Assembly (NCBI GenBank): GCA_017415995.1
Contig: JAFQDN010000035.1
Span: forward strand, 1-44,185
Length of the DNA: 44,185 bases
DNA from: Akkermansia sp.
GTDB taxonomy: Bacteria; Verrucomicrobiota; Verrucomicrobiia; Verrucomicrobiales; Akkermansiaceae
Direction: 5' to 3'
The notes beneath the pieces are model-generated. The model ran no database searches. It was not told the origin of the DNA and worked only from the letters and a program-made list of their open reading frames with translations. Positions 15,940 to 25,593 of the stretch are shown here, piece after piece (position 1 is the stretch's first letter; every line of letters starts with the position of its first letter). The position numbers and the translations under genes are program-made.

Positions 15940-18485
15940 ATCCTCCCGCTCCTCCCAAGATTTCGCCCATCCAAAGTGCACCGCCCATTCCGGCGCCGGT
16001 GCCGGAACCGCAACAAGCGGAACATACCACCACCACCCGAATACCGTTGCCCCCCGGAGCGCAAGTGGGGGAATACACCATCATTTCCAAACTGGGCAAG
16101 GGTGGATTCGGCATCACCTACCGTGCACGCCATACGGATACAGGTACGGTGGTAGTCATCAAAGAACACATGCCGGAGGGCATGGCCATCCGCATGCCGG
16201 ACGGCCGCTCCGTTGTCAGCACCACCCCGGAAAAAGAAACGGATTTCCGCAATACCATGGCGGAGTTTATGGAAGAAGCCAGTGTACTCATGGGGCTGGA
16301 GCACCCCGGCATTGTGCCTATTCTGAGCGCCTTCGAGGCTAACGGCACGGCATATTATGCCATGCTTTTCGTGGAGGGTGAGCAATTGAGCATCCCCAAA
16401 CAACCCACCCTCGACCGTCAAAAAAAGGCAGCAGAAGCCCGCAGAATCAAGCATCTGCTGCGCTCTATGCTCCTCACCCTGGAGTATTTGGAACAGCACA
16501 ACATCGTCCACCGCGATATTAAACCGGAGAACATCGTTGTCAATGAGGAAAACCGCCCCATCCTCTTGGACTTCGGGTCCGCGCGCCAGTTGCAACCCGG
16601 CAAAGTATTCAGCAACATTTACACCCCGGAATTCTGTGCCCCGGAGCAATGCAACGCCAAGTCTGACGCAGAGATGAGCCGCAACATCAGCGTACGCTCG
16701 GACCTCTACTCTCTCGGAGCATGTTTCTACTATCTCGTCACCAGGCTTACGCCCCCCCGAGCCGACATGCGCACCCACGCCACGCCGGATCCCTACAAAC
16801 CGCTCGCCGGGCGCAAGGATTTGCAGCTCTATTACGAGCCCTACTTCCTCCAAGCCATTGACCGCGCGTTGAATTTGGATGCTCGCGAACGCTGGCAAGA
16901 CGCCGCCACATGGCGACTGTGCATAGAAGATGGCATTGTGCCGCCTCCGCGCGGAATCATGCTGCGCATGCGCATCTACATGGCAATAGCCCTAGCGGTC
17001 ATTATGGTACTCGGTGGACTCTTTGTATGGGCACTCCGAGAAAAGGAACAGGCGGAACAAATGTACCACCAAAGCCTCAGCTTCACGGAAAGCCTGCTTT
17101 ATGACTTCAATACCGAGCTGGCAGACCTTCCCGGGGCCACACAACTGCAACGCAAACTGGGCACCAACCTCAAAAATTACTTGGACAGCATGGAAAAACT
17201 CCCACTGGCCGACAATACAAAAACCCAGAGAGCTCTTGCCATTGCTTGGCAAAACCTCGGCGATGTTTATGCACAACAAGGCAACTTAGAGGAAGCCACC
17301 AACTCCTACCGCAAAGCCTCCCAACTGCTGGAAGAGCTTATCAGTAACAGCCCCACTGATTTACGCCTCAGGTACGAAGCAGCAAAAACCCTTACGCGCC
17401 GTGCGGAGATAGCCAGAAAGCGCAACATGCTTGATGCCGGACACCGCCTCGCAGCCCGAGCCATACAGTTGCTGACCGAAGTTTGCCGGCAGGCCCCGAA
17501 CAACCCGGACTACCACTGTGCGCTTGGCGAGGCCATGGAGGCCACTGCCCATTTGGCGGACAACAGCGGCAGAGCCGACAAACGGAGGAAATCATTGGAG
17601 GACATGCTGAGCCTTTATCGAGAACTGGTCAACACATACCCCCGGCATGATGCAGCGCGTAAGGGATTGGCATACGCACAAATCAGCCTTGCGGGGCTCT
17701 TTATGGACCTCAACAACTACGCCACCGCGCAGGAGCTGCTGACGGAAAGCAAAAAGATTTTCTACGAACTCGCCGTCAAACATCCCCACCGGCTCTCATT
17801 CCAGTACGGGCTCTCCACCGCCTACTACCGCATAGGAGAGCTTAACAACAGAATGAGCGCAGACTGTGCCGATGACGCCCTTAAATCCACCTACGACAGC
17901 CATGCCATGGTTGCCTTTGAGCAGTGCGTCAAACTTGCGCGCCAACTGGAAAACATGGATAAGGAAAACTCCCAATACCCATTCCAACAATGCCGGGCCA
18001 TGGCTCATACTGCTAACATTCTTCTGCGCAAAAATGAGCTCAATAAGGCGGAACGACTCAGCGTTGACACCCTCAACAAAATCACCGTTCTGCAACAGGC
18101 AGCCCCCAACAACGCAGATTATGCGCAAGTGCGAGCTGCAGTACTCCGCAGTCTTGCGCTCATTCACAGCAAACGCAAGGGAGAAAACGCCAAAGCCACC
18201 CAAGAGTTCGCGGAATATCGTGAGACCATCCGCAAGCTCTTAGAGCAAAGCCCGGATAACCCCATGCTGCGCTACATGTATGCGGATGCCCTAGCAGAAT
18301 CCGCCACCCACGTCAAAAACCTCGGACAAATTGAAACCGCCCGCACTTGGCTGATTGAGGCGGAAACCTGCCTCGATAAAATCCGTGGGCGCGGCAAAGA
18401 CAACAACATCTGGGCCTCGCGACTTCAGGAAATCCGCGACATGCTCTCCGAACTCAAAGCTCCCATCAGCGTAGAGCAACAATAA
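15936..18485 (+). CDS. Transmembrane Ser/Thr protein kinase with C-terminal TPR region
   Basis: The 849-residue protein has a Pro-rich N-terminal tail (1-45), a Hanks-type kinase domain (46-335), one transmembrane helix (346-366), and about 480 residues of TPR-like helical repeats. Kinase motifs are complete: glycine loop GKGGFG (54-59), Lys76, Glu113/114 in helix C, HRDIKPEN (192-199), DFG (212-214), and APE (235-237) in CAPEQ. TPR units are recognisable, for example AWQNLGDVYAQQGNLEEATN. If the kinase faces the cytoplasm, the TPRs lie in the periplasm and may be the sensing part; this is inferred from the single helix. It overlaps the phosphatase gene by 4 nt. Confidence 0.9.
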   Translation: MNPPAPPKISPIQSAPPIPAPVPEPQQAEHTTTTRIPLPPGAQVGEYTIISKLGKGGFGITYRARHTDTGTVVVIKEHMPEGMAIRMPDGRSVVSTTPEKETDFRNTMAEFMEEASVLMGLEHPGIVPILSAFEANGTAYYAMLFVEGEQLSIPKQPTLDRQKKAAEARRIKHLLRSMLLTLEYLEQHNIVHRDIKPENIVVNEENRPILLDFGSARQLQPGKVFSNIYTPEFCAPEQCNAKSDAEMSRNISVRSDLYSLGACFYYLVTRLTPPRADMRTHATPDPYKPLAGRKDLQLYYEPYFLQAIDRALNLDARERWQDAATWRLCIEDGIVPPPRGIMLRMRIYMAIALAVIMVLGGLFVWALREKEQAEQMYHQSLSFTESLLYDFNTELADLPGATQLQRKLGTNLKNYLDSMEKLPLADNTKTQRALAIAWQNLGDVYAQQGNLEEATNSYRKASQLLEELISNSPTDLRLRYEAAKTLTRRAEIARKRNMLDAGHRLAARAIQLLTEVCRQAPNNPDYHCALGEAMEATAHLADNSGRADKRRKSLEDMLSLYRELVNTYPRHDAARKGLAYAQISLAGLFMDLNNYATAQELLTESKKIFYELAVKHPHRLSFQYGLSTAYYRIGELNNRMSADCADDALKSTYDSHAMVAFEQCVKLARQLENMDKENSQYPFQQCRAMAHTANILLRKNELNKAERLSVDTLNKITVLQQAAPNNADYAQVRAAVLRSLALIHSKRKGENAKATQEFAEYRETIRKLLEQSPDNPMLRYMYADALAESATHVKNLGQIETARTWLIEAETCLDKIRGRGKDNNIWASRLQEIRDMLSELKAPISVEQQ

Positions 18486-18580
18486 CCCGTACACCCGCGC
18501 ACAACGAAGATTATCAGGCACTGCTCCGCTACTGACACAAAAAGACACGCTGAAAGCTGGAAGAGCGGAAAGAAAGGGTG

Positions 18581-18586
18581 TAGAAT
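18581..18586 (+). promoter_or_regulatory. -10 box abutting the GTG start of mcsA
   Basis: TAGAAT at 18581-18586 is followed by 7 nt and then the GTG at 18594. No good -35 is seen at the right distance (CTGAAA at 18550-18555 is too far). If used, the mRNA starts at or next to the GTG. Confidence 0.45.
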
Positions 18587-18593
18587 AAACGTT

Positions 18594-19106
18594 GTGAAGA
18601 AGTGCCAGATATGCGGAAAACGAGCGTCCATGCAGTTGACGCAGATAGTAAACGGGGAAGTAACAGAGCTTACCCTGTGTGAGGCATGTGCCAAAAGCAA
18701 AGGTCTGTTTGACCCGCAGTCACTGAGTTTTGCGGAGCAGTTTTTTCCGGAAGAGTTCAAAAAGAAAATAGACAATCTGGTAAAAGAACTGGTACAGCAT
18801 AAACAAAACGAACAGGAACAAGCGCAGGAAAGCGTGAGAACGGATATGCTGACTCGCTGCCCGGTGTGCGATTTTACCTTGGAGCTATACCGCAAGACGG
18901 AGCGATTCGGATGCCCGGACTGCTATAGCGTCTTCGGGCCTGAGGTAAATAAGGGAGAAGAAACAACAAGCAACAGTGGTGCCGTGGACGAGGTATCACC
19001 GGCAATCGCCAGGAAAAAGCTTGAGCAGCAGCTGCAAGCCGCTATAGAACGGGAAGATTACGAAACTGCGGCAATCCTGCGCGATAAGCTGAAAAAAACG
19101 GACTGA
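18594..19106 (+). CDS. mcsA: McsA-like zinc-finger protein with UVR motif
   Basis: McsA is the zinc-containing activator of the protein-arginine kinase McsB and a partner of ClpC. The 170-residue product has four paired cysteine motifs: C4-x2-C7, C29-x2-C32, C89-x2-C92 and C107-x2-C110. It also has a C-terminal UvrB/UvrC (UVR) motif at about 136-168 (ARKKLEQQLQAAIEREDYET), the standard McsA layout and length. The start codon is GTG, placed so that the first CxxC pair is at residues 4-7 as in the family. mcsB-like and clpC follow at 14 nt and with an 8-nt overlap, the same order as in Firmicutes, which strongly supports the call. Confidence 0.85.
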   Translation: MKKCQICGKRASMQLTQIVNGEVTELTLCEACAKSKGLFDPQSLSFAEQFFPEEFKKKIDNLVKELVQHKQNEQEQAQESVRTDMLTRCPVCDFTLELYRKTERFGCPDCYSVFGPEVNKGEETTSNSGAVDEVSPAIARKKLEQQLQAAIEREDYETAAILRDKLKKTD

Positions 19107-19120
19107 GCAAAAGAGAGCCA

Positions 19121-20242
19121 ATGAACTTCAAGACACTGACAAAACAAGCGTCGAGCTGGTTCAAAAACCCCGGAGGCGCGTGTGACATCATCATCGGCAC
19201 CATGGTGAGAGCCGTACGCAACCTGAGGGGGCACCGGTTTCCGGGGTGGAGCACGGCAGAAGGCAGAAAAGCCGTAGCAGATATCCTGCTGCCTGTTCTG
19301 CGAGAACTGCCGGGCAACAAGACAGGATTTGAGGCTGAGATGAAGGATTTGAGCTACGAGCAAAGGCGTATACTGCTGGAGCGTAAGCAACTGAGCCATT
19401 GCATGGCTGCTCGGCAAGACGGATGCCACGTACTCATCAACAAAAAGCAGGATATCACCTACATGGTCAATGAAGAAGAGCATTTGGCCATACATTTTTA
19501 CGAAAGCGGAACGGATAACATACAACTGACCAAGCAGATACAGAGGGCTCGTAAAACCCTTGCAGCACTGGAAAAACGGCTGGACATAGCCCACAACCGG
19601 CGCGACGGATACCTGACCAGTATGCCGGCTGAGAGCGGCAGCGGATTACAACTCTACACCGTCCTGCAGCTCCCCTGCATGAGCATTGCGGGCATGATGC
19701 AACAGGTAACCCGAGGATTGGAAAAATTGATGCTCAACATCTCACCGTTTTACTCCGAGCTGGGGGACGACACCGGGCATCTGTATGTTATCTACACAGC
19801 CCCCCTCATCTGCGGGGGGGAAGAGGATATGGCGAACCACCTCCGCAACATTGTGTACACCTTGGCGGAGCACGAGATGCAGGCGAGGCTGAAAATGACA
19901 AGCACAGAGGAAGGGTTCAGCGTACTGATAGACAAAATAAGCCGAGCATACGGTTTATTGGAATACGCTAGGCGCATGGAATACGCCGAGCTCATCAACA
20001 CCCTGGCAATGCTGCGCATGGGAACCGTATGCGGGTATGTTCAACCTACAGACCGCTCCCCCAACCAATTTCTGGCAGAAATGGCTGCATGTTACCCCAC
20101 AATGGCACCATATAACATGCAATACATAACACAGGATGTAGCTGAAAACTGCAGTCAGGAAATACTGCGCCCCCTACTCTGCCGCAACCTCATTAAAGAC
20201 GTTATCTTTACACAAAACACCCTGAACTCGGAATATGAATAA
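19121..20242 (+). CDS. mcsB: McsB-like guanidino-kinase homologue, probably catalytically dead
   Basis: McsB phosphorylates protein arginines to mark substrates for ClpCP. This 373-residue protein aligns along its whole length with Mcs[15 protein letters not shown] (22-35), [13 protein letters not shown] (114-126), [14 protein letters not shown] (163-176) and [16 protein letters not shown]. Residues expected to hold ATP are changed. The SSR of the N-terminal motif is GTM (26-28), the Arg of the NEEDH-x-R motif is Ala123, the RAS of the GLRAS motif is QLY (177-179), and the RG before the GEG loop is SP (208-209). The acidic NEEEH cluster is kept. I infer loss of kinase activity with retained folding and partner binding. 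It lies between mcsA and clpC and overlaps clpC by 8 nt. Confidence 0.82.
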   Translation: MNFKTLTKQASSWFKNPGGACDIIIGTMVRAVRNLRGHRFPGWSTAEGRKAVADILLPVLRELPGNKTGFEAEMKDLSYEQRRILLERKQLSHCMAARQDGCHVLINKKQDITYMVNEEEHLAIHFYESGTDNIQLTKQIQRARKTLAALEKRLDIAHNRRDGYLTSMPAESGSGLQLYTVLQLPCMSIAGMMQQVTRGLEKLMLNISPFYSELGDDTGHLYVIYTAPLICGGEEDMANHLRNIVYTLAEHEMQARLKMTSTEEGFSVLIDKISRAYGLLEYARRMEYAELINTLAMLRMGTVCGYVQPTDRSPNQFLAEMAACYPTMAPYNMQYITQDVAENCSQEILRPLLCRNLIKDVIFTQNTLNSEYE

Positions 20243-22874
20243 TTTTACCCCCAGAGCCCAACAAGTACTAAACTTGGCACGGCGAGAAGCAGACCGCTAC
20301 CACCACAACTATATAGGCGTAGAGCACATCTTGCTCGGCATGCTCAAGCTGGGGCACGGAGTAGCTGTCAGCGTAATTGAAAACGCAGGCATTGTAACCG
20401 CTGAACTGGCACGTAAAGTGGAAGCGTCCATGGTACAGGGAAATGCCTCCGGCACGGAAGGCTCCCTACCCTATTCGCAACGAGTAAGGCGCATGCTCTC
20501 CACAGCAGGAACCGAAGCTAGAGAACTGCGCCACACCTACATCGGCACAGAGCACTTGCTACTGGCCATGCTGCGTGATGATGACGGACTGGCAAAACAA
20601 GCGTTCAACTCATACGGACTTACCTATACAGCTGCACGTGAGGGCGTAATGCGTGAAATCGGCACCAAGTTCGGGACTGATGAGCAGGCGGAAGGTGAGG
20701 AGGACTCCCTCTTCCGCAACAAACGCGAGCGCGACGAGGAAGAAGATGACGCCAACGCTTTTCTGCATGCCGGAGCAAGCCAAAGCCGCCGGAGTGCAGA
20801 AAAAACAGACACCCCCGCCCTTCACGCATTCGGGCGAGACTTGACAGCCAAGGCAGCAGCCGGAGAACTGGATCCGGTCATCGGCCGTAAGGCAGAAATA
20901 GAACGAGTCATACAAATACTGTGCCGCCGAACAAAAAACAACCCGGTACTACTGGGTGAAGCAGGCGTGGGAAAAACCGCGATAGTGGAAGGATTGGCAC
21001 AAATGATAGTAAACGGAGATGTTCCGGAGTTTCTGCTGAACAAAAAGCTCATCTCGTTGGATTTGGCCATGATGCTGGCCGGCACAAAATACCGCGGGCA
21101 GTTTGAGGAACGCATCAAAGCAGTCATGGAAGAGATACGACGAGACCGCAAAGTCATACTCTTCATTGACGAGATGCACACTCTTATCGGAGCGGGCTCC
21201 GCAGAAGGCACCATGGATGCCTCCAACATCATCAAACCCGCATTATCGCGTGGCGAGATGCAAGCCATTGGCGCAACAACACTTAAAGAATTCCGCCACA
21301 TTGAAAAGGATGCAGCCTTTGAGCGCCGCTTCCAACAGGTTCAGGTAAAGGAGCCGAGTGTGGATGACACCATACGCATCCTGGAGGGGGTAGCTCCGCG
21401 TTATGAAGAGCACCACCACGTAACCTACACAGCAAAAGCACTGGAGGCAGCGGCCAATTTATCCAAACGCTACCTTACCGGAAGATTTTTGCCGGATAAA
21501 GCTATTGACGTAATAGACGAAGCGGGTTCCCTGCACTGTGTAGCACGCATGACCCGCCCGCAAGAGCTCAAAGACCGCGAACAACAACGCAAAGAACTGG
21601 ATACGCAAAAACAAGCAGCCGTAAAAGCACAGGACTTTGAGCTGGCCGCAAAACTGAGAGACACCATTACAGAGCTGGACCGCAACTTCCGCAGCGCCGT
21701 TGAAACGTGGAAAGAACAAATGAACACCGGCAGCCAACAGGTAACGGAGGAAGACATTATGGCCGTTATCTCCAAGTGGACGGGGATTCCGCTTTCTCGC
21801 ATGGAGGAAAAAGAAACGGAAAAGCTCCTGCGCATGGAAAATGAGCTGAAAAGCAAGGTAATTGGGCAAGATGAAGCTTGCTCGGCCATCTCGCGCGCAC
21901 TGCGTCGCAGCCGCGCCGACATCAAAGACCCCCGGCGCCCCATCGGTTCCTTCCTCTTCATGGGGCCCACCGGTGTAGGCAAAACGTATTTGGCACGCAA
22001 CCTGGCAGAAATTATGTTCGGCACGGCCGAGGCATTGATACAGGTGGACATGAGCGAATACATGGAAAAACACAGCACCAGCAAAATGATTGGCTCGCCG
22101 CCCGGCTACGTCGGGCATGAGGAAGGCGGACAGCTCACGGAGCAAGTGCGCCGCCGCCCGTATTCCGTCATTCTGTTTGATGAAGTGGAAAAAGCCCACC
22201 CGGATGTCATGAACATCCTGCTGCAGGTACTGGAAGAAGGCAGCATGACGGACTCCATCGGTCGCAAAGTAAGCTTCAGCAACACCATTATCATCCTCAC
22301 CTCAAACGTGGGAGCCAGCTTAGCTGCACGGCAGGGCAAAATGGGATTCGGTGCCATCAACTCTGAAGAAGCTGATTACGAAACGATGAAAGAACGCATC
22401 GGCGAGGCAGCCAAGCAGCACTTCCGCCCGGAGTTCATCAACCGTTTCGATGAACTTATCGTCTTCCGCATGCTGGAACGCCGCGATTTGGAGCAAATTG
22501 TGGAGCTGGAAGCCCAAAAACTCATAAAACGCCTGGCTGATAAACACATTGACCTCAGTCTTTCCCCGGAGGTTATCAGCATGCTGGTGGATAAAGGATA
22601 CGACCCGCAATACGGAGCACGCCCGATGAGACGCGCCATTGAGCGACTGCTGGAAGACCCGATAGCGGAAGCCATACTGCGTGGAGATTTGGCTGCCGGG
22701 AAAAAAGCACGCGCCATATGCCCCGATGGTACAAATAAGATTGACTTTGTCCACATACAGCCCGAAATTGCTCAACCAAAAACGGAGCCGAAAAAGCTGC
22801 CTCGCAAACCGAAGACTGCGGTAGCCCCAAAGAAGAAAGCCACCGCAAGCAAAAAGAAAAAGGAGGATAACTAA
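20235..22874 (+). CDS. clpC: ATP-dependent Clp protease ATP-binding subunit ClpC
   Basis: ClpC is the AAA+ unfoldase that feeds substrates to ClpP. The 879-residue protein has a double Clp-N domain (1-145), an acidic linker (150-190), and AAA-1 with Walker A GEAGVGKT (241-248) and [13 protein letters not shown] middle domain follows with a UVR-like segment ([20 protein letters not shown]), then AAA-2 with GPTGVGKT (about 577-584) and [12 protein letters not shown]. The C-terminal tail is Lys/Pro-rich and could be a contact or anchoring region. UVR in the middle domain distinguishes ClpC from ClpB. It overlaps the mcsB-like gene by 8 nt and is followed 18 nt later by hprK. Confidence 0.93.
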   Translation: MNNFTPRAQQVLNLARREADRYHHNYIGVEHILLGMLKLGHGVAVSVIENAGIVTAELARKVEASMVQGNASGTEGSLPYSQRVRRMLSTAGTEARELRHTYIGTEHLLLAMLRDDDGLAKQAFNSYGLTYTAAREGVMREIGTKFGTDEQAEGEEDSLFRNKRERDEEEDDANAFLHAGASQSRRSAEKTDTPALHAFGRDLTAKAAAGELDPVIGRKAEIERVIQILCRRTKNNPVLLGEAGVGKTAIVEGLAQMIVNGDVPEFLLNKKLISLDLAMMLAGTKYRGQFEERIKAVMEEIRRDRKVILFIDEMHTLIGAGSAEGTMDASNIIKPALSRGEMQAIGATTLKEFRHIEKDAAFERRFQQVQVKEPSVDDTIRILEGVAPRYEEHHHVTYTAKALEAAANLSKRYLTGRFLPDKAIDVIDEAGSLHCVARMTRPQELKDREQQRKELDTQKQAAVKAQDFELAAKLRDTITELDRNFRSAVETWKEQMNTGSQQVTEEDIMAVISKWTGIPLSRMEEKETEKLLRMENELKSKVIGQDEACSAISRALRRSRADIKDPRRPIGSFLFMGPTGVGKTYLARNLAEIMFGTAEALIQVDMSEYMEKHSTSKMIGSPPGYVGHEEGGQLTEQVRRRPYSVILFDEVEKAHPDVMNILLQVLEEGSMTDSIGRKVSFSNTIIILTSNVGASLAARQGKMGFGAINSEEADYETMKERIGEAAKQHFRPEFINRFDELIVFRMLERRDLEQIVELEAQKLIKRLADKHIDLSLSPEVISMLVDKGYDPQYGARPMRRAIERLLEDPIAEAILRGDLAAGKKARAICPDGTNKIDFVHIQPEIAQPKTEPKKLPRKPKTAVAPKKKATASKKKKEDN

Positions 22875-22892
22875 TTTACCGGGACACACACC

Positions 22893-23873
22893 ATGAAAGC
22901 GCCCATCATCAAAAAAGTGGATTCTGTATCCGTAGCACGCTTTTACGAATGCTACGGTGGCTCACTGGAGTTACAGCTCTGCAACAGCCCGCTGGGGATG
23001 TCGCGTAAGATACTGCAACCCACCCTCAACCGCCCCGGCTTAGCACTGGCAGGCTACTTCAGCTACTTTGCACACGAGAGAATCCAAGTGTTCGGTGCTG
23101 CGGAAATGGCCTACATGAGCACCATGGAGGGCATACCGCGAGAGGAACGAATCCGGCGCATTTTTGCGGAAGACGTGCCCTGCCTTATCTTCACACGAGG
23201 GGTGGACATACCGCGCGATGTACTGGAACTGGCGGATGAATACGCCGTTTCCGTATTCCGCTCCCCGTTGCCGACAGTAAAGCTGGTTAACCGAGCCACC
23301 ATCATCCTAGAGAACGAATTTGCCGAAAGCACCACACTGCACGGCTGCATGGTAGACGTCAACGGCGTAGGGGTAGTCATTACCGGAGAAAGCGGAATCG
23401 GCAAGAGCGAGATTTCCCTCGGGTTGGTAGAGCGCGGCGCCTCCTTGGTGGCGGACGATATGGTGCGGGTGCGCAACATCAGCGGAGAACTGATAGCAAC
23501 ATCCCCGAAACTGAGTAGCGGATTCATCGAAATACGCGGCATCGGCATCATCAACGTCACCAACCTGTTCGGGCTGAAAGCTTACCGCCGACAAAAGAAC
23601 ATCGACTTGGTCATCAACCTCACAAATGGGCAAATGACGGAAATGGAACGGCTCGGCATAGAGCGCAAGAAGACCACCATACTCGGAGTAGAGGTGGAGA
23701 GGCTCAACCTCCCCGTTGCTCCCGGACGAGATATGACCCGCTTGGTGGAAGTGGCAGCGTTGGGGCATTACCTGCGCGAAAGTGGCTACGACATGGCGGG
23801 AGAATTCAACAAACGTCTCCACAAAGAAATTGCCGTACGCAGCAGTATGAACTTCAATACCCAAAAAGACTGA
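22893..23873 (+). CDS. hprK: HPr kinase/phosphorylase
   Basis: HprK phosphorylates and dephosphorylates a serine of HPr (or an Hpr-like protein) and so senses energy state. The 326-residue protein has the N-terminal DRTGG-like domain (1-130), the conserved His150 in STTLHG, a P-loop GESGIGKSE (165-173), acidic pair DD (188-189) and the HprK signature EIRGIGIINV (213-222). Length and motif order are normal. No HPr or EI gene is in the window. In several Gram-negative groups HprK works on a regulatory HPr in an incomplete PTS, which may apply here by inference. It follows clpC by 18 nt and is followed at once by the nif3-like gene. Confidence 0.92.
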   Translation: MKAPIIKKVDSVSVARFYECYGGSLELQLCNSPLGMSRKILQPTLNRPGLALAGYFSYFAHERIQVFGAAEMAYMSTMEGIPREERIRRIFAEDVPCLIFTRGVDIPRDVLELADEYAVSVFRSPLPTVKLVNRATIILENEFAESTTLHGCMVDVNGVGVVITGESGIGKSEISLGLVERGASLVADDMVRVRNISGELIATSPKLSSGFIEIRGIGIINVTNLFGLKAYRRQKNIDLVINLTNGQMTEMERLGIERKKTTILGVEVERLNLPVAPGRDMTRLVEVAALGHYLRESGYDMAGEFNKRLHKEIAVRSSMNFNTQKD

Positions 23874-23874
23874 C

Positions 23875-24636
23875 ATGAATATCCCCCTGCACTCCGTTAC
23901 TGAATTATTGGACAGCACGTTGCGTATTGCGGAAATACGGGATGCCTCCGTAGCCATGAATGGGCTACAGGTGGAAAACAACGGCTGCGTCAGCAAAGTG
24001 GCATTGGCTGTAGATGGCTCCCAAAAAAGCATAGACGATGCCATAGCAGCCGGGGCAGACTTGCTTATCCTGCACCACGGCATATATTGGTGCGGACTGC
24101 GACCAATGACAGGATGGTTCAAGAAAAAGATAGAGAGTTGTCTGCAACACAACTTAGCCGTATACAGTGCCCACTTGCCATTGGATCTGCACCCGGAGCT
24201 CGGCAACAATGCCGGCATTGCAAAAGCACTCGAATTAACAGATTGCAGCCCTGAGGTGGATTACCATGGTACAATGATAGGCATAGCGGGAAACTTTGCC
24301 GGCACCGTAGGCGAGCTGCGCGACAAATTTGCAGCCATTACCGGAGCTCAGATAACCGGCACCGTACACAATGAAAACGCCCCTGCCGGGCGCATTGCCA
24401 TTTGCTCCGGCGGCGGAGGCGAGGAAATATACCAAATGCAGGCAAAAGGATACGGCACCTACCTGACAGGAGAAGAAAACCACTGGGTCAGCAATGCTGC
24501 TGCGGATATGGGCATTAACATACTTTTTGCCGGCCACTACGCCACGGAAACATTCGGTGTTAAAGCATTAGGCCAGTTGTTACAAGAAAAGTTCGGTTTG
24601 CCTACCGTATTCATTGACAACCCCACCGGCATGTAA
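23875..24636 (+). CDS. Nif3-like dinuclear metal centre protein
   Basis: The 253-residue product belongs to the NIF3/YbgI/DUF34 family, toroidal hexamers with two metal ions per subunit. Metal-binding residues are visible in LILHHGIYW, the HLPLDLHPELGNN motif and the C-terminal GEENHWVSNAA with GHYATETFGVKALG. Its biochemical role is not settled; some members have been annotated as type 2 GTP cyclohydrolase I without firm proof. It begins 1 nt after the hprK stop codon and is followed 3 nt later by the pseudouridine synthase gene, so it belongs to the same operon. Confidence 0.9.
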   Translation: MNIPLHSVTELLDSTLRIAEIRDASVAMNGLQVENNGCVSKVALAVDGSQKSIDDAIAAGADLLILHHGIYWCGLRPMTGWFKKKIESCLQHNLAVYSAHLPLDLHPELGNNAGIAKALELTDCSPEVDYHGTMIGIAGNFAGTVGELRDKFAAITGAQITGTVHNENAPAGRIAICSGGGGEEIYQMQAKGYGTYLTGEENHWVSNAAADMGINILFAGHYATETFGVKALGQLLQEKFGLPTVFIDNPTGM

Positions 24637-24639
24637 GCC

Positions 24640-25590
24640 ATGCTCATTATAGCGGAAGACGGAATCGGGACGCGACTCGACCAATTTTTGGCAGGCCAAC
24701 TGCCGGAAATGTCGCGTGCGCGCATACAAGCGCTCATTAAAGAGGGAGAAATTACAGTTAACGGCAAAGCATGCAAAGCAAAAACCCCGGTGGAACGTGG
24801 CATGAGCATCGAAGTTAACATCCCGGAACCGGAACCGGCGGAAGCGAAACCGCAAGACATTCCCATCTCCGTGCTATATGAGGACAAGGACGTCATCGTC
24901 ATTGACAAAGAGAGTGGCATGGTCGTGCATCCGGCCGCCGGTAATCCGGACGGCACCTTGGTGAATGCCGTATTGTACCACTGCGGAGATTTATCCGGCA
25001 TAGGCGGAGTAGAACGCCCCGGGATTGTGCACAGGTTGGATAAAGATACCAGTGGCTGCATTGTTGTGGCCAAAAATGACAATGCCCACCTCTCCCTGAC
25101 CACACAATTTGCAGAGCGCGACACCGGGAAAATATACTTGGCAGTTGTGCAAGGTTGCCCCAAAGAACCGGAAGGCACCGTATTCACCAACATAGGTCGT
25201 CACCCCGTCAACCGCCTTAAAATGGCAGTCGTGAATCCCGGTGCAGGCAAACCCGCCATAACGGATTACAAAGTATTGAGGCATGATGCTTCCACCAACA
25301 CCAGCTTGGTGATGTGCACCCTACACACCGGCCGTACTCATCAAATAAGGGTACATATGCTACACTTGGGGCACCCGCTTATCGGCGACCCCATTTACGC
25401 CCACCCACAAAAACAGAAAGCCAGGCCGGGACGCCTCATGCTACATGCTTGGAGACTGGCATTCAATCACCCGCGCAATGGACAACGCATTGCCATTCAA
25501 TCCCCCATACCTCCGGAATATACTCCGTGGCTCATCGGCACCGAGCTCCCGGAATGGGCGGAAGCTGCACACCTCCGGACTTGCCAATAA
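24640..25590 (+). CDS. RluD-type 23S rRNA pseudouridine synthase
   Basis: The 316-residue protein has an N-terminal S4 RNA-binding domain (1-70: TRLDQFLAGQLPEMSRARIQ, then IKEGEITVNGK) and a RluA-family catalytic domain with the signature HRLDKDTSGCIVVAK (about residues 130-145), whose Asp in HRLD is the nucleophile. The RTHQIRVHMLHLGHPLIGDP motif follows. S4 plus RluA and this length fit RluD, which modifies helix 69 of 23S rRNA, but RluC-type specificity cannot be excluded. It is in a tight cluster with 3-nt gaps on both sides. Confidence 0.9.
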   Translation: MLIIAEDGIGTRLDQFLAGQLPEMSRARIQALIKEGEITVNGKACKAKTPVERGMSIEVNIPEPEPAEAKPQDIPISVLYEDKDVIVIDKESGMVVHPAAGNPDGTLVNAVLYHCGDLSGIGGVERPGIVHRLDKDTSGCIVVAKNDNAHLSLTTQFAERDTGKIYLAVVQGCPKEPEGTVFTNIGRHPVNRLKMAVVNPGAGKPAITDYKVLRHDASTNTSLVMCTLHTGRTHQIRVHMLHLGHPLIGDPIYAHPQKQKARPGRLMLHAWRLAFNHPRNGQRIAIQSPIPPEYTPWLIGTELPEWAEAAHLRTCQ

Positions 25591-25593
25591 GAG

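Noticed and set aside
15879..16898. A 339-codon minus-strand frame
   Set aside because: It is fully antisense to the kinase domain, whose motifs are complete on the plus strand.
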